DNA of 6,791 nt from Coriobacteriales bacterium (GCA_031268525.1 JAIRXA010000075.1:1-6791), one strand, 5' to 3'. Counted from the stretch's first letter, positions 1 through 6,130 are shown. Notes: generated by a model not told the origin, from the sequence alone. Made by a program: numbers and translations.

Positions 1-2259
1 TCCCGGGAGCAGGAACTCAATGGACGAACTCGGGACCCGAGCCCCGTGGTCGTTGGCAACGAAACACTGTATCTACAGTCTGCGGCCACCTTGGCGCCCT
101 GGAACAACAATTCCAAGGATACGGCGACCGCAGCAACCGTAACCGCTGCCAACCGCGAACTCACCTGGAGCGTACGCAATGCAAGCACGACAGCGTGGAA
201 CTGGAGCGAGGTTTTAGGGACCTCAAATTATCCGGATAATACTGATTCATCAATCGTCTCTACTGAAGATATCCGTCACTTTATGGCTCCGGCCAATGGC
301 CGCTGGACCATCAATCCCCTCTACAAAGCCAGCAATAGCCCCACGGGGAGCACGCCGACAAATAGCGCAACAGCTGAGATGAATACTCGTGCTATCATGC
401 TATCGCTTGGCGGAACCAGTGGGAAAACCATGGAAATGCGCCTTGCCGGCGATACCGTCAACAACGCTGCAGCCTCCGGCAATTATAGTTATTACAATTC
501 ATTGATGGGTTTTGACCTGACCGATAACCAGAACTCCACTCAGCAAAACCCCTTTGTTGAATACTATGACAATAACAATTTCAATCTGCCGCAATCTCTC
601 TGGCATCCACAGACCTGGTACTCGATGACTATCTATACCCAGGCAAACACTGAAGCGACCACCCAATTCGGCGTAGACACGCGAATGGTCTTTGGTCCTT
701 ACCTGCATACGTTTCGCCTGAGTGGCACGTATACCTCCTATGGTTGTTATTGGAACTGGGGGCGTTATGTGGGCAACCCCTGGTATGGGCAGACAGCCGG
801 CGACTTTAACAGAGCGTTTCCGGGCAATGCCGGCGAAGCCAAAGCTGACCTTGCGCGAAGGGGCATGGCCTATATCCCCGAATACTACGGCAATGACGCA
901 CAGTTCATGCTACTCGACAGCAGCACCAAGCCGGTGCTCTTCATCCAAGGCGTGAACATCCTCGACCAGAACGATAACCAGATACCCAGCGCCATCTACT
1001 CCCGTCGAGCCGTGGAGATCGGCGGCGCTCTGGTCAAGACGACGTCGGCCCACGATAACGCCAAAGGTCAAACCACCCGCCATGTGAATTCAAATGTCGA
1101 TGGCTACAGCTATGGCTACGCCGCGTATTATCTTCAATACTTCGGGAGCGGCCCGCGTTATAGCCAGATCCTCTACAATACCGACATCGTCCTGCGTACC
1201 CCCCAAGGCACGGATACACCCCGCCAAAGCCGCATCTTCGACGCGACGCTGCCTACCGATGGCGTCTACAATGATATTAACAGCAAAAACGACGCGGTAT
1301 CTACCAACAACTTCTCCAGCAACGCAGATAAGCAGTTCTCCCCCACGGTGCGCATCATCGGTGGCGACATCTACGTCGACGCAGGCCAGACCTTAACCAT
1401 CGACGGCGGACGCATCAACCCCAAGGGCGCGACCTCGGGCACCGTCACCGCCCAGTACCCCGCGGTCGATGGGCGCACCATCACGCTGAGCGATACGCGC
1501 GGCGAGTACACACAGGTCATCGCCCCCGACTCCATCACGGTTGCCGAAGGCGCCACCCTGATCCTGCGCGGTCAGGCCAATGTGGACGGGGTGCTCATCG
1601 GCGCGACTTCGCAGTACGCCAACGTGAACACCCCGATCTATGTGGAAGGCACCCTGAACCTCACCACGGGAGCACGCCTGACCAATCGGATCTACGTCTA
1701 TGGCAAGGGCGTCGTAAACGTCCAGGCTGCGGCGTCGGGGCCCGCCATCGTAGATCGTCGCCCGGGCGACGAGGGTATCTACGATGGCATCTATGCCTTC
1801 GGTGGCGGAACGGTCAATATCGCGGCCCAGGCTCAGCTGCAATCCCGTATCTGGGTAGATGCGGAAAGCGCACTTACCATCGGAAACGGCGCCGTCATCA
1901 CAGGCGACCTCTACGTACTCGGCACGCTGACCATTCCCGCCAGCTTTCAGCTGAACTACGATAGCCGGGATCTGGTGGACAATCCCAACACGGCCGATGT
2001 CCTTGAGAATCAGCCAGACACCCACGGCATCTACCTCTACGACGATCCCGCGCTGGGAAGCGCAACATTACTACACCCCAGCACTCCGATAGTCTCGGGC
2101 AACTCGGGCAGGATACACAGCTTTGCAGCTCACCCCGACATGACCGGCGCAACCGCTGCGGCAGTCTTCTGCGACAATCGCGACGAGGGCAATAATGCCT
2201 GTCAGCACTGGCTGACTGCCAATGAGTTTTGGGTGCGCCAAGGGACAAGCGGCGAATGA
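1..2259 (+). CDS. Large beta-helix-like surface/secreted protein, 5' end outside window
   Basis: The reading frame is open from the first base to TGA at 2257-2259, giving 752 visible residues. The GTG at 46 is unlikely to be the real start because the frame stays open through the window edge and no good ribosome site precedes it. I do not recognise residues 1-~445: they are rich in Asn, Thr, Tyr and Trp, with an aromatic cluster around residues 247-262 (Cys249). Residues ~450-665 form short beta-strand repeats of the kind IYVxGxLxI, e.g. IYVEGTLNL, IYVYGKGVVNV, IYAFGGGTVNI, LYVLGTLTI, in rungs of about 18-20 residues. This is typical of a right-handed beta-helix or polymer-forming fold in adhesin-like proteins. 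A Cys pair (724, 734) near the C-terminus could form a disulfide. No sorting motif or C-terminal membrane anchor is seen. It lies just upstream of a LamG prepilin, so a pilus-associated or cell-surface role is inferred. Substrate or ligand is unknown. Confidence 0.8.
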   Translation, partial: SREQELNGRTRDPSPVVVGNETLYLQSAATLAPWNNNSKDTATAATVTAANRELTWSVRNASTTAWNWSEVLGTSNYPDNTDSSIVSTEDIRHFMAPANGRWTINPLYKASNSPTGSTPTNSATAEMNTRAIMLSLGGTSGKTMEMRLAGDTVNNAAASGNYSYYNSLMGFDLTDNQNSTQQNPFVEYYDNNNFNLPQSLWHPQTWYSMTIYTQANTEATTQFGVDTRMVFGPYLHTFRLSGTYTSYGCYWNWGRYVGNPWYGQTAGDFNRAFPGNAGEAKADLARRGMAYIPEYYGNDAQFMLLDSSTKPVLFIQGVNILDQNDNQIPSAIYSRRAVEIGGALVKTTSAHDNAKGQTTRHVNSNVDGYSYGYAAYYLQYFGSGPRYSQILYNTDIVLRTPQGTDTPRQSRIFDATLPTDGVYNDINSKNDAVSTNNFSSNADKQFSPTVRIIGGDIYVDAGQTLTIDGGRINPKGATSGTVTAQYPAVDGRTITLSDTRGEYTQVIAPDSITVAEGATLILRGQANVDGVLIGATSQYANVNTPIYVEGTLNLTTGARLTNRIYVYGKGVVNVQAAASGPAIVDRRPGDEGIYDGIYAFGGGTVNIAAQAQLQSRIWVDAESALTIGNGAVITGDLYVLGTLTIPASFQLNYDSRDLVDNPNTADVLENQPDTHGIYLYDDPALGSATLLHPSTPIVSGNSGRIHSFAAHPDMTGATAAAVFCDNRDEGNNACQHWLTANEFWVRQGTSGE
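1345..2000 (+). other. Beta-helix repeat domain within the first gene
   Basis: The encoded segment consists of repeated short strands with aliphatic-aromatic starts (IYV, IYA, IWV, LYV) followed by Gly or Asp turns and a second strand of the form (L/V)(N/T)(I/L/V). Four consecutive rungs measure 18, 18, 20 and 20 residues once a 15-residue insert after the second is set aside. Larger loops interrupt the earlier rungs. The pattern resembles right-handed beta-helix or pectate-lyase-like stalks. No catalytic motif was seen, so a structural or adhesive role is more likely than an enzymatic one. Confidence 0.6.
1744..1788. repeat. 45-bp in-frame palindromic hairpin inside the beta-helix gene
   Basis: The arms GCCATCGTAGAT (1744-1755) and ATCTACGATGGC (1777-1788) are exact 12-bp reverse complements. 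Between them lies CGTCGCCCGGGCGACG (1756-1771), itself a perfect palindrome that extends by one pair to 1755-1772. As RNA or single-stranded DNA this folds into a 12-bp outer stem and a 6-bp inner stem with a CCGG loop and a 5-nt bulge (1772-1776). The element begins on a codon boundary and is exactly 15 codons long, encoding AIVDRRPGDEGIYDG between two beta-helix rungs. Confidence 0.85.
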
Positions 2260-2283
2260 GGGCACCGAAGACGACAGAGCTGC

Positions 2284-2288
2284 GGGAG
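2284..2288 (+). promoter_or_regulatory. Ribosome binding site that favours the ATG at 2295
   Basis: GGGAG lies 6 nt before the ATG at 2295. The competing ATG at 2256 overlaps the upstream stop codon as ATGA but has only AGGG 11 nt upstream. The TTG at 2229 has no convincing ribosome site. This makes 2295 the preferred start, though 2256 (translational coupling, leader 13 residues longer) cannot be excluded. Confidence 0.5.
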
Positions 2289-2294
2289 TCCGTG

Positions 2295-3776
2295 ATGACC
2301 AGTCAACGGGACTTCACGGTAGCTGACCACCGGGGCTTCACGGTAGCCGACCGACGGAGGGTTGCGCTGGCAGGCCACCGGGGATTCACGCTCATCGAGT
2401 TGATCGTGACCCTGTCGATTTCGGTCATTCTCATAGCGCTCGCAGGTTCGCTCATCGTTTTTTCGATGAACTTCCTCAATCGCACCGAGGTACGTGCCTC
2501 CGATAAGCATCTCGCGGAACAGAGCGCCGATTTCATCAAGGAGCGACTCCTGTACGCAAACTCCATCTCCCTCGTGCGCGCCACCGAACCACCGTCTTCG
2601 GCAAGTGGCGGCGATATTCTGTTCATCGGGCAGCTTGACCCGGCAACCAACAAAATCACCATCACCAACGAGGGCCATCTCTACTATATGCGCGCCGGCG
2701 ATTCGGCGCCGGTGGATGTCTTTGGCACCGGCGGCTACGACAACAACGCACTGGCTTTCAGTTATCGCGCAATCGTCGATGAGACCAACCGCACAGACAA
2801 GAGCTTTGAGATCACCACAAAAACCATTCGAGACAGCATGGTTGCCTATACCTCGAAAAAGACCTTCAGCCTCTACGAGGCGGGAGCGTCCGCGGATGCG
2901 GAGCCGCGCAAATCGGTGAGCGTCGATTCCTGGAGCGATGGCGCAGACTTTGACGCAAGCACCGAGAAGTTCTACCTGCTGGTCAACACCACCTCTTCGG
3001 GGTATGTGCAAACTGGCCTGATCGCCTGGTTTGACGCCATCAACAATGACGGAACGGGCTCGATGGGCTCTCACAACCCCAACCAGAAGGCGGTCTGGTC
3101 GGACCTCACGGGCAACGGCAACGATATGAATCTGTTCTTCACCAACAACTCCACACCAATTCGCAACACGAGCATTTACTTCGATGGCAGCGGAGACTAT
3201 GGAATGATACCCCAACTCGATCTGTCGGACTATTCGTCGGTCACGGTTGAGATCTGTTTTCGGGAGGCCGACACAGGGAGGGCAGGGCTGCTCTTTGAGT
3301 ACAGCTCAAACGGGGCTACCCAGGCAACGGGCTTTGGTTCAGGCCTCAACAGCACCGGTTCTAAAGACAGCAGTGATAATATCGCATGTACGTTCTTCCA
3401 CTGGACCAACGACGCGGGCAGCAGTGGTCTTTATGTGGTCAACCACAAGTGGATAAACCAAAGCACCGCGTTCACCACGCATACGAACTTCTACAGCATG
3501 ATTCAGGGAGACACCCAGCGCATGGTATGGATTGACGGCGCTCCAGTCGGGTTGATAGCCCAAGGAAGCTCAACAACTCCCATAAACTCATCAACCAATA
3601 CCCACGCAACCGATTATTTCGTCAAACACCCCTTCTTCATTGCCATACGTGGTGGCACTTCATCCGCTGATGTTTTCGCTGGCGAGATATCCTCCATTCG
3701 CATCTATGGGCGCCAACTCACCCAGGCGGAGATACAACAGAACGCCCAAGAGGATTATGTGCGCTTTGGAAGGTAG
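2295..3776 (+). CDS. Type IV prepilin fused to a C-terminal LamG (concanavalin A-like) domain
   Basis: This 493-residue protein (from ATG 2295) has a class III prepilin signal: residues 30-35 read G|FTLIE, with Gly at -1, Phe at +1 and the conserved Glu at +5. A hydrophobic helix follows at about 36-53, then a polar segment. Prepilin peptidase would cut after Gly30 and N-methylate Phe31. Residues ~55-235 are a pilin-like body that I cannot assign further. Residues ~242-485 look like a LamG/concanavalin-like jelly roll: GLIAWFDAINNDG at the start, WSDLTGNGND (W268-D277), then YFDGSGDY, and the usual ending IRIYGRQLTQAEI. Such domains commonly bind carbohydrate or host matrix, so this is probably a minor or tip pilin with an adhesive head. 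Most pilins have 150-200 residues, so this is very large. The leader is abnormally long (30 residues) and made of octapeptide repeats. The gene starts 35 nt after the upstream stop and is probably cotranscribed with it. Confidence 0.85.
   Translation: MTSQRDFTVADHRGFTVADRRRVALAGHRGFTLIELIVTLSISVILIALAGSLIVFSMNFLNRTEVRASDKHLAEQSADFIKERLLYANSISLVRATEPPSSASGGDILFIGQLDPATNKITITNEGHLYYMRAGDSAPVDVFGTGGYDNNALAFSYRAIVDETNRTDKSFEITTKTIRDSMVAYTSKKTFSLYEAGASADAEPRKSVSVDSWSDGADFDASTEKFYLLVNTTSSGYVQTGLIAWFDAINNDGTGSMGSHNPNQKAVWSDLTGNGNDMNLFFTNNSTPIRNTSIYFDGSGDYGMIPQLDLSDYSSVTVEICFREADTGRAGLLFEYSSNGATQATGFGSGLNSTGSKDSSDNIACTFFHWTNDAGSSGLYVVNHKWINQSTAFTTHTNFYSMIQGDTQRMVWIDGAPVGLIAQGSSTTPINSSTNTHATDYFVKHPFFIAIRGGTSSADVFAGEISSIRIYGRQLTQAEIQQNAQEDYVRFGR
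2307..2402 (+). repeat. Four-unit 24-bp tandem repeat in the prepilin leader
   Basis: Units at 2307-2330, 2331-2354, 2355-2378 and 2379-2402 encode RDFTVADH, RGFTVADR, RRVALAGH and RGFTLIEL. By hand count units 1 and 2 match at 20 of 24 bases, 1 and 3 at 14, and 2 and 4 at 15. The last unit contains the true prepilin cleavage site and the start of the mature protein. The preceding 24 bases (2283-2306) match unit 1 at about 12 positions and may be a decayed fifth unit. Confidence 0.8.
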
Positions 3777-3815
3777 ATTTGGGATTTGAGTACCACAGAA
3801 ATGCTATTCACGTGA

Positions 3816-3840
3816 GCCTTTAAGACAGGGCTTTTAAGGC
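3816..3840 (+). terminator. Weak hairpin, possible end of the adhesin/prepilin transcript
   Basis: GCCTT (3816-3820) pairs with AAGGC (3836-3840). After a T-T mismatch, two A-T pairs and a G-U pair extend the stem, closing a loop of 7 nt around ACAGGGC. The 3' flank is AAAATTGGG, not a T-run, so it is not a classical intrinsic terminator. It is the only hairpin seen soon after the prepilin stop and could act as a poor terminator or a transcript-end stabiliser. Confidence 0.25.
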
Positions 3841-3847
3841 AAAATTG

Positions 3848-3899
3848 GGACAGATTTGGACAGATTTGAGGCAAAACTTTGGAAACTTTGGGAAACTTT
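3848..3899. repeat. Short direct repeats upstream of the pilC promoter
   Basis: GGACAGATTT occurs twice in perfect tandem (3848-3857, 3858-3867). AAACTTT then occurs three times (3874-3880, 3883-3889, 3893-3899), the last two as GGAAACTTT. The repeats recur about every 9-10 bp, one helical turn, and end 7 bp before the -35 box. Binding of a regulator as a multimer, or intrinsic DNA bending, would fit. Confidence 0.6.
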
Positions 3900-3906
3900 C
3901 GATCTC

Positions 3907-3937
3907 TTGACATACGCTCGAATAATTCATGTATAAT
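3907..3937 (+). promoter_or_regulatory. Sigma-70-type promoter for pilC operon
   Basis: TTGACA (3907-3912) and TATAAT (3932-3937) both match the housekeeping consensus exactly. The spacer is 19 bp, two longer than optimal, which may make the promoter dependent on an activator or on DNA bending by the repeats just upstream. The predicted transcription start is near 3943-3946, giving an untranslated leader of about 70 nt before pilC. ATAATT (3922-3927) and AATTAT (3935-3940) form an inverted repeat overlapping the -10 box. Confidence 0.7.
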
Positions 3938-3947
3938 TATGTCGAGT

Positions 3948-3963
3948 TTGTCCAATAGGACAA
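3948..3963. promoter_or_regulatory. Palindromic operator or leader hairpin at the pilC transcription start
   Basis: TTGTCC-AATA-GGACAA is an exact inverted repeat placed at roughly +3 to +19 of the predicted transcript, a typical repressor position. The half-site GGACA also occurs in the tandem repeats at 3848-3852 and 3858-3862, suggesting one protein may read both places. In RNA it would be a 6-bp stem with an AATA loop. No regulator family is identified. Confidence 0.5.
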
Positions 3964-4015
3964 CCGTGTTTGCTGCCCGTAAACGCACTTAAAACACACG
4001 ACTGGGATAGCAGCA

Positions 4016-5215
4016 ATGTCAATGTACACGTATACCGCTTTGGCGCTTGATGGTTCGCGCGTCTCAGGTTCGGTTGAGGCCGCGAGTGTTGAGCATCTTT
4101 CGTCCTTGCTGCGTTCCGAGAATCTGTTCCTCACAAAGTATCGGTCCAAGACGGCCCGGCAGTCCTCGCGAAAGCTCAAAACGGAAGAGCTCGCGGACTT
4201 CTGTCGCCAATTGGCCGCGATGCTTTCGGCTGGCATCATGCTCATCCGTGCCATGACCATCGTTTCGCAGCGCAACCTCAAACCACACATCAAAAAAATC
4301 TACCAGCAGCTCATCGACGATCTGCAACGCGGCTCAACCCTCTCCGAAGCGATGGCCAAGCGTGGCCGCGCCTTTCCTGAACTGCTCATCAGTATGATTC
4401 GCGCTGGCGAAAACACCGGTAGGCTCGACTCGACTGCCGAGAAGATGGCAAGCACCTACGACAAGGAACACCGCCTCAATGGTAAGATACGCGGCGCGAT
4501 GGTCTACCCTGCGATCTTGCTCGTGCTGATCGTCGGTGTCGTGCTTATCCTGTTCACCTTCGTTCTGCCACAGTTCATGGGCATGTTTGAAGGCATGGAG
4601 CTGCCCCTGCCCACCAAGATAGCCATGGGCATCTCCGACTTCCTCATCTCCAAGGGCATCTTTTTGGCGATCGGTGTCGTCATCGCCGTCTCTGCGCTTA
4701 TCTGGTTCTTCCGTCGGCCGGGGCCACGCAAGGCACTTGACCACTTCAAACTGCGCATCCCAAAGATCGGCAAACTGCTCAGGACCATCTATACCGCTCG
4801 GTTCGCACGGACGCTCGCGTCTTTGTACGTGAGTGGTATCCCGATGATCCAAGCCCTGGATATCGCACGCAGCACCATAGGGAACAAGTATATAGAATCT
4901 CAGTTCACCACCGTCATCGAGGGCCTCGGCAACGGACGCACCCTCTCACAATCGCTTTCTCAGGTGGATGGCTTTGAGCCCAAGCTGCATTCCACGGTGC
5001 TTATCGGAGAGGAGAGCGGCTCGCTTGAACAGATGCTCGAATCCATTGCGGACCAATACGAATATGACTCCGACATTGCGAGCCAGCAGCTGGTGACCGT
5101 CATCGAGCCGGTGATGATCATCATCATGGCGGGCGTCGTGCTCTTCGTCATGCTCTCAGTGATGATGCCGATCTACCAGATGTACTCCAATGTCGGCGAA
5201 CAAGGGGGATTGTAA
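4016..5215 (+). CDS. pilC: Type IV pilus inner-membrane platform protein PilC (T2SF family)
   Basis: At 399 residues this is the usual length of PilC/GspF proteins, the polytopic platform that couples the cytoplasmic pilus ATPases to pilin insertion at the membrane. Two T2SF repeats are visible: residues ~60-185 with FPELLISMIRAGENTG (GENTG at 131-135), and ~262-388 with the matching GEESG at 331-335. Three membrane segments lie at about 163-187, 213-232 and 362-388. The N-terminal 55 residues are the usual cytoplasmic beta-rich part (YTYTALALDGSRVSG). ATG 4016 is chosen because GGGA lies 8 nt upstream and the alignment to family N-termini begins here; ATG 4022 is also possible. It has its own promoter and its stop overlaps the next start by one base (TAATG). 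The pilM/pilN-like genes downstream favour pilus assembly over a type II secretion system. Confidence 0.93.
   Translation: MSMYTYTALALDGSRVSGSVEAASVEHLSSLLRSENLFLTKYRSKTARQSSRKLKTEELADFCRQLAAMLSAGIMLIRAMTIVSQRNLKPHIKKIYQQLIDDLQRGSTLSEAMAKRGRAFPELLISMIRAGENTGRLDSTAEKMASTYDKEHRLNGKIRGAMVYPAILLVLIVGVVLILFTFVLPQFMGMFEGMELPLPTKIAMGISDFLISKGIFLAIGVVIAVSALIWFFRRPGPRKALDHFKLRIPKIGKLLRTIYTARFARTLASLYVSGIPMIQALDIARSTIGNKYIESQFTTVIEGLGNGRTLSQSLSQVDGFEPKLHSTVLIGEESGSLEQMLESIADQYEYDSDIASQQLVTVIEPVMIIIMAGVVLFVMLSVMMPIYQMYSNVGEQGGL
5202..5209 (+). promoter_or_regulatory. Strong ribosome binding site of the pilM-like gene
   Basis: AAGGGGGA ends 5 nt before ATG 5215, inside the last codons of pilC. With the TAATG stop/start overlap it supports coupled translation of PilC and the PilM-like protein. 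Confidence 0.7.
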
Positions 5216-6123
5216 TGAGCGTGTCACTGTATTGCTCGCCGACCAACCTGCGCCTGCTCGTAGGATCGGCGAGCACGAAGCAGGTGAAGATCGACCAATT
5301 TGTCGACACGCCTCTGCCCGAAAACGCGATGCTCAACGGCATTATCACCGGACAGGACGCGATGACGCGATTCCTGACCGAGACCAACGACCAGTATGGA
5401 CCCTTCAGGCAGGATGCGGTGCTCTGCGTTGAGAGCAGCCTCATCCGTTCGCGTATCATCACCGTACCCAAGGTGCCCGACGCTCAGATGTTGCGTTTCG
5501 TGACCGAGGAATTGCAGTCATCTTCAGACAGCGAAGCCAGCGATGTCTTTGATTTCGCCACACTCGGTACTAATTTTACCAAGGGCGGCGTCGACGTATT
5601 GGGAATCGCCGCAGGACGTGCCCTGCTCGCGGCCTATATCGAGGTCTTCTCGGATGCGGGCTTTAAGATCAAACGCATCGATGTGGGCACGAACGCCCTC
5701 ATCAAGCTCACAAGTCTCAGCCCACGCCTCACCGAGGAGAACAGTCTCCTCGCTCTCGTTGATGGTCAGGCACTCTTCCTGGCGCTTTTCAACCGAGGGC
5801 GCTTCATTCTCATGAAGAAGTATCGACTGATGCACCCCCTTGCCACCGAGGAAAGTTACCGTGAGCTGGGCAATCACATCTCAACCCTGGTTCAGTTCCA
5901 GAAGACCCAGGACTCGGAGAGCGACATTCAGTCAGTATACATAACCGGTGTTCCCGTCGATTCTGTTGCTCCCCTGAGTGCCACGGCAAGCTATCTGAGC
6001 ATGCCGATCGCCTACCTCGACATCAGCGAGCGCCTCAAACTCGCCGGCAAGGCGCTCTTTGAGCAGAACACTTTTGATGCCTCTCGTTTCCTGTTCAACA
6101 TCGGCACTCTGGTGGGGAGGTGA
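5215..6123 (+). CDS. pilM: PilM-like pilus assembly protein (divergent actin-like fold)
   Basis: The product has 302 residues, no signal peptide and no membrane segment, as expected for the cytoplasmic actin-like PilM that binds the N-terminal tail of PilN. Features matching the family are a middle segment AGFKIKRIDVGTNALIKL, which corresponds to the PilM stretch with a conserved Asp followed by an Ala-Leu pair, and a later LLALVDGQALFLALFNRGRF, a beta-hairpin like the FtsA/PilM phosphate-binding region. Typical PilM proteins have about 350 residues and recognisable ATP-binding Gly motifs. Here the protein is shorter and the glycine-rich nucleotide loops are poorly kept, so ATP binding is uncertain. 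The assignment rests strongly on position between pilC and a pilN-like gene. The start overlaps the pilC stop by one base, and the stop is 7 nt before the next start. Confidence 0.72.
   Translation: MSVSLYCSPTNLRLLVGSASTKQVKIDQFVDTPLPENAMLNGIITGQDAMTRFLTETNDQYGPFRQDAVLCVESSLIRSRIITVPKVPDAQMLRFVTEELQSSSDSEASDVFDFATLGTNFTKGGVDVLGIAAGRALLAAYIEVFSDAGFKIKRIDVGTNALIKLTSLSPRLTEENSLLALVDGQALFLALFNRGRFILMKKYRLMHPLATEESYRELGNHISTLVQFQKTQDSESDIQSVYITGVPVDSVAPLSATASYLSMPIAYLDISERLKLAGKALFEQNTFDASRFLFNIGTLVGR
6114..6120 (+). promoter_or_regulatory. Ribosome binding site of the pilN-like gene
   Basis: GGGGAGG sits on the last two sense codons of the pilM-like gene, 10 nt before ATG 6131. It fixes the start of the edge-truncated downstream gene. 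Confidence 0.6.
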
Positions 6124-6130
6124 GCACGAG

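Larger units (their letters stand above)
3777..4015. other. Non-coding control region between the LamG prepilin gene and pilC
   Basis: No credible gene lies in these 239 bases. The region is AT-richer than its flanks. It contains a weak hairpin (3816-3840), short direct repeats (3848-3899), a strong promoter (3907-3937), a palindrome at the predicted start of transcription (3948-3963) and then a leader of about 50 nt to the pilC start. It separates the upstream adhesin/pilin pair from the assembly operon, implying that pilC-pilM-pilN have their own transcript. Confidence 0.7.

Noticed and set aside
46..48. GTG as the start of the first gene
   Set aside because: The frame is open through the left edge, there is no good ribosome site before it and no signal peptide after it.
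1744..1788. Integron attC or Rho-independent terminator reading of the palindrome
   Set aside because: There are no attC-type core sites (GTTRRRY/RYYYAAC) and no T-run follows. It is in the middle of an intact coding frame.
1393..2025. A 210-residue open frame on the minus strand
   Set aside because: It lies opposite the GC-rich beta-helix coding region, where antisense frames stay open by composition. The + strand frame has clear protein repeats and the antisense product shows no recognisable domain.
2229..2231. TTG as the start of the LamG prepilin
   Set aside because: It would overlap the upstream gene by 31 bases, lacks a ribosome site and gives a 52-residue leader. ATG 2295 with GGGAG is better and ATG 2256 is a fallback.
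2695..2712. CCGGCG/CGCCGG inverted repeat in the prepilin gene
   Set aside because: It is a 6-bp GC-only stem inside a GC-rich coding region and is expected by chance.
2202..3215. A 337-residue open frame on the minus strand
   Set aside because: It is antisense to the prepilin signal and LamG motifs, which are unmistakable. Its apparent peptide repeats simply mirror the 24-bp tandem repeat.
3848..3899. CRISPR-like array
   Set aside because: The repeats are only 7-10 bp with almost no spacers, unlike CRISPR repeats of 23 bp or more with unique spacers.
4016..5215. GspF of a type II secretion system
   Set aside because: The family is shared, but the following genes resemble pilM and pilN and no secretin or GspL/M-type genes are seen in the window. 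A type II system cannot be excluded from this gene alone.
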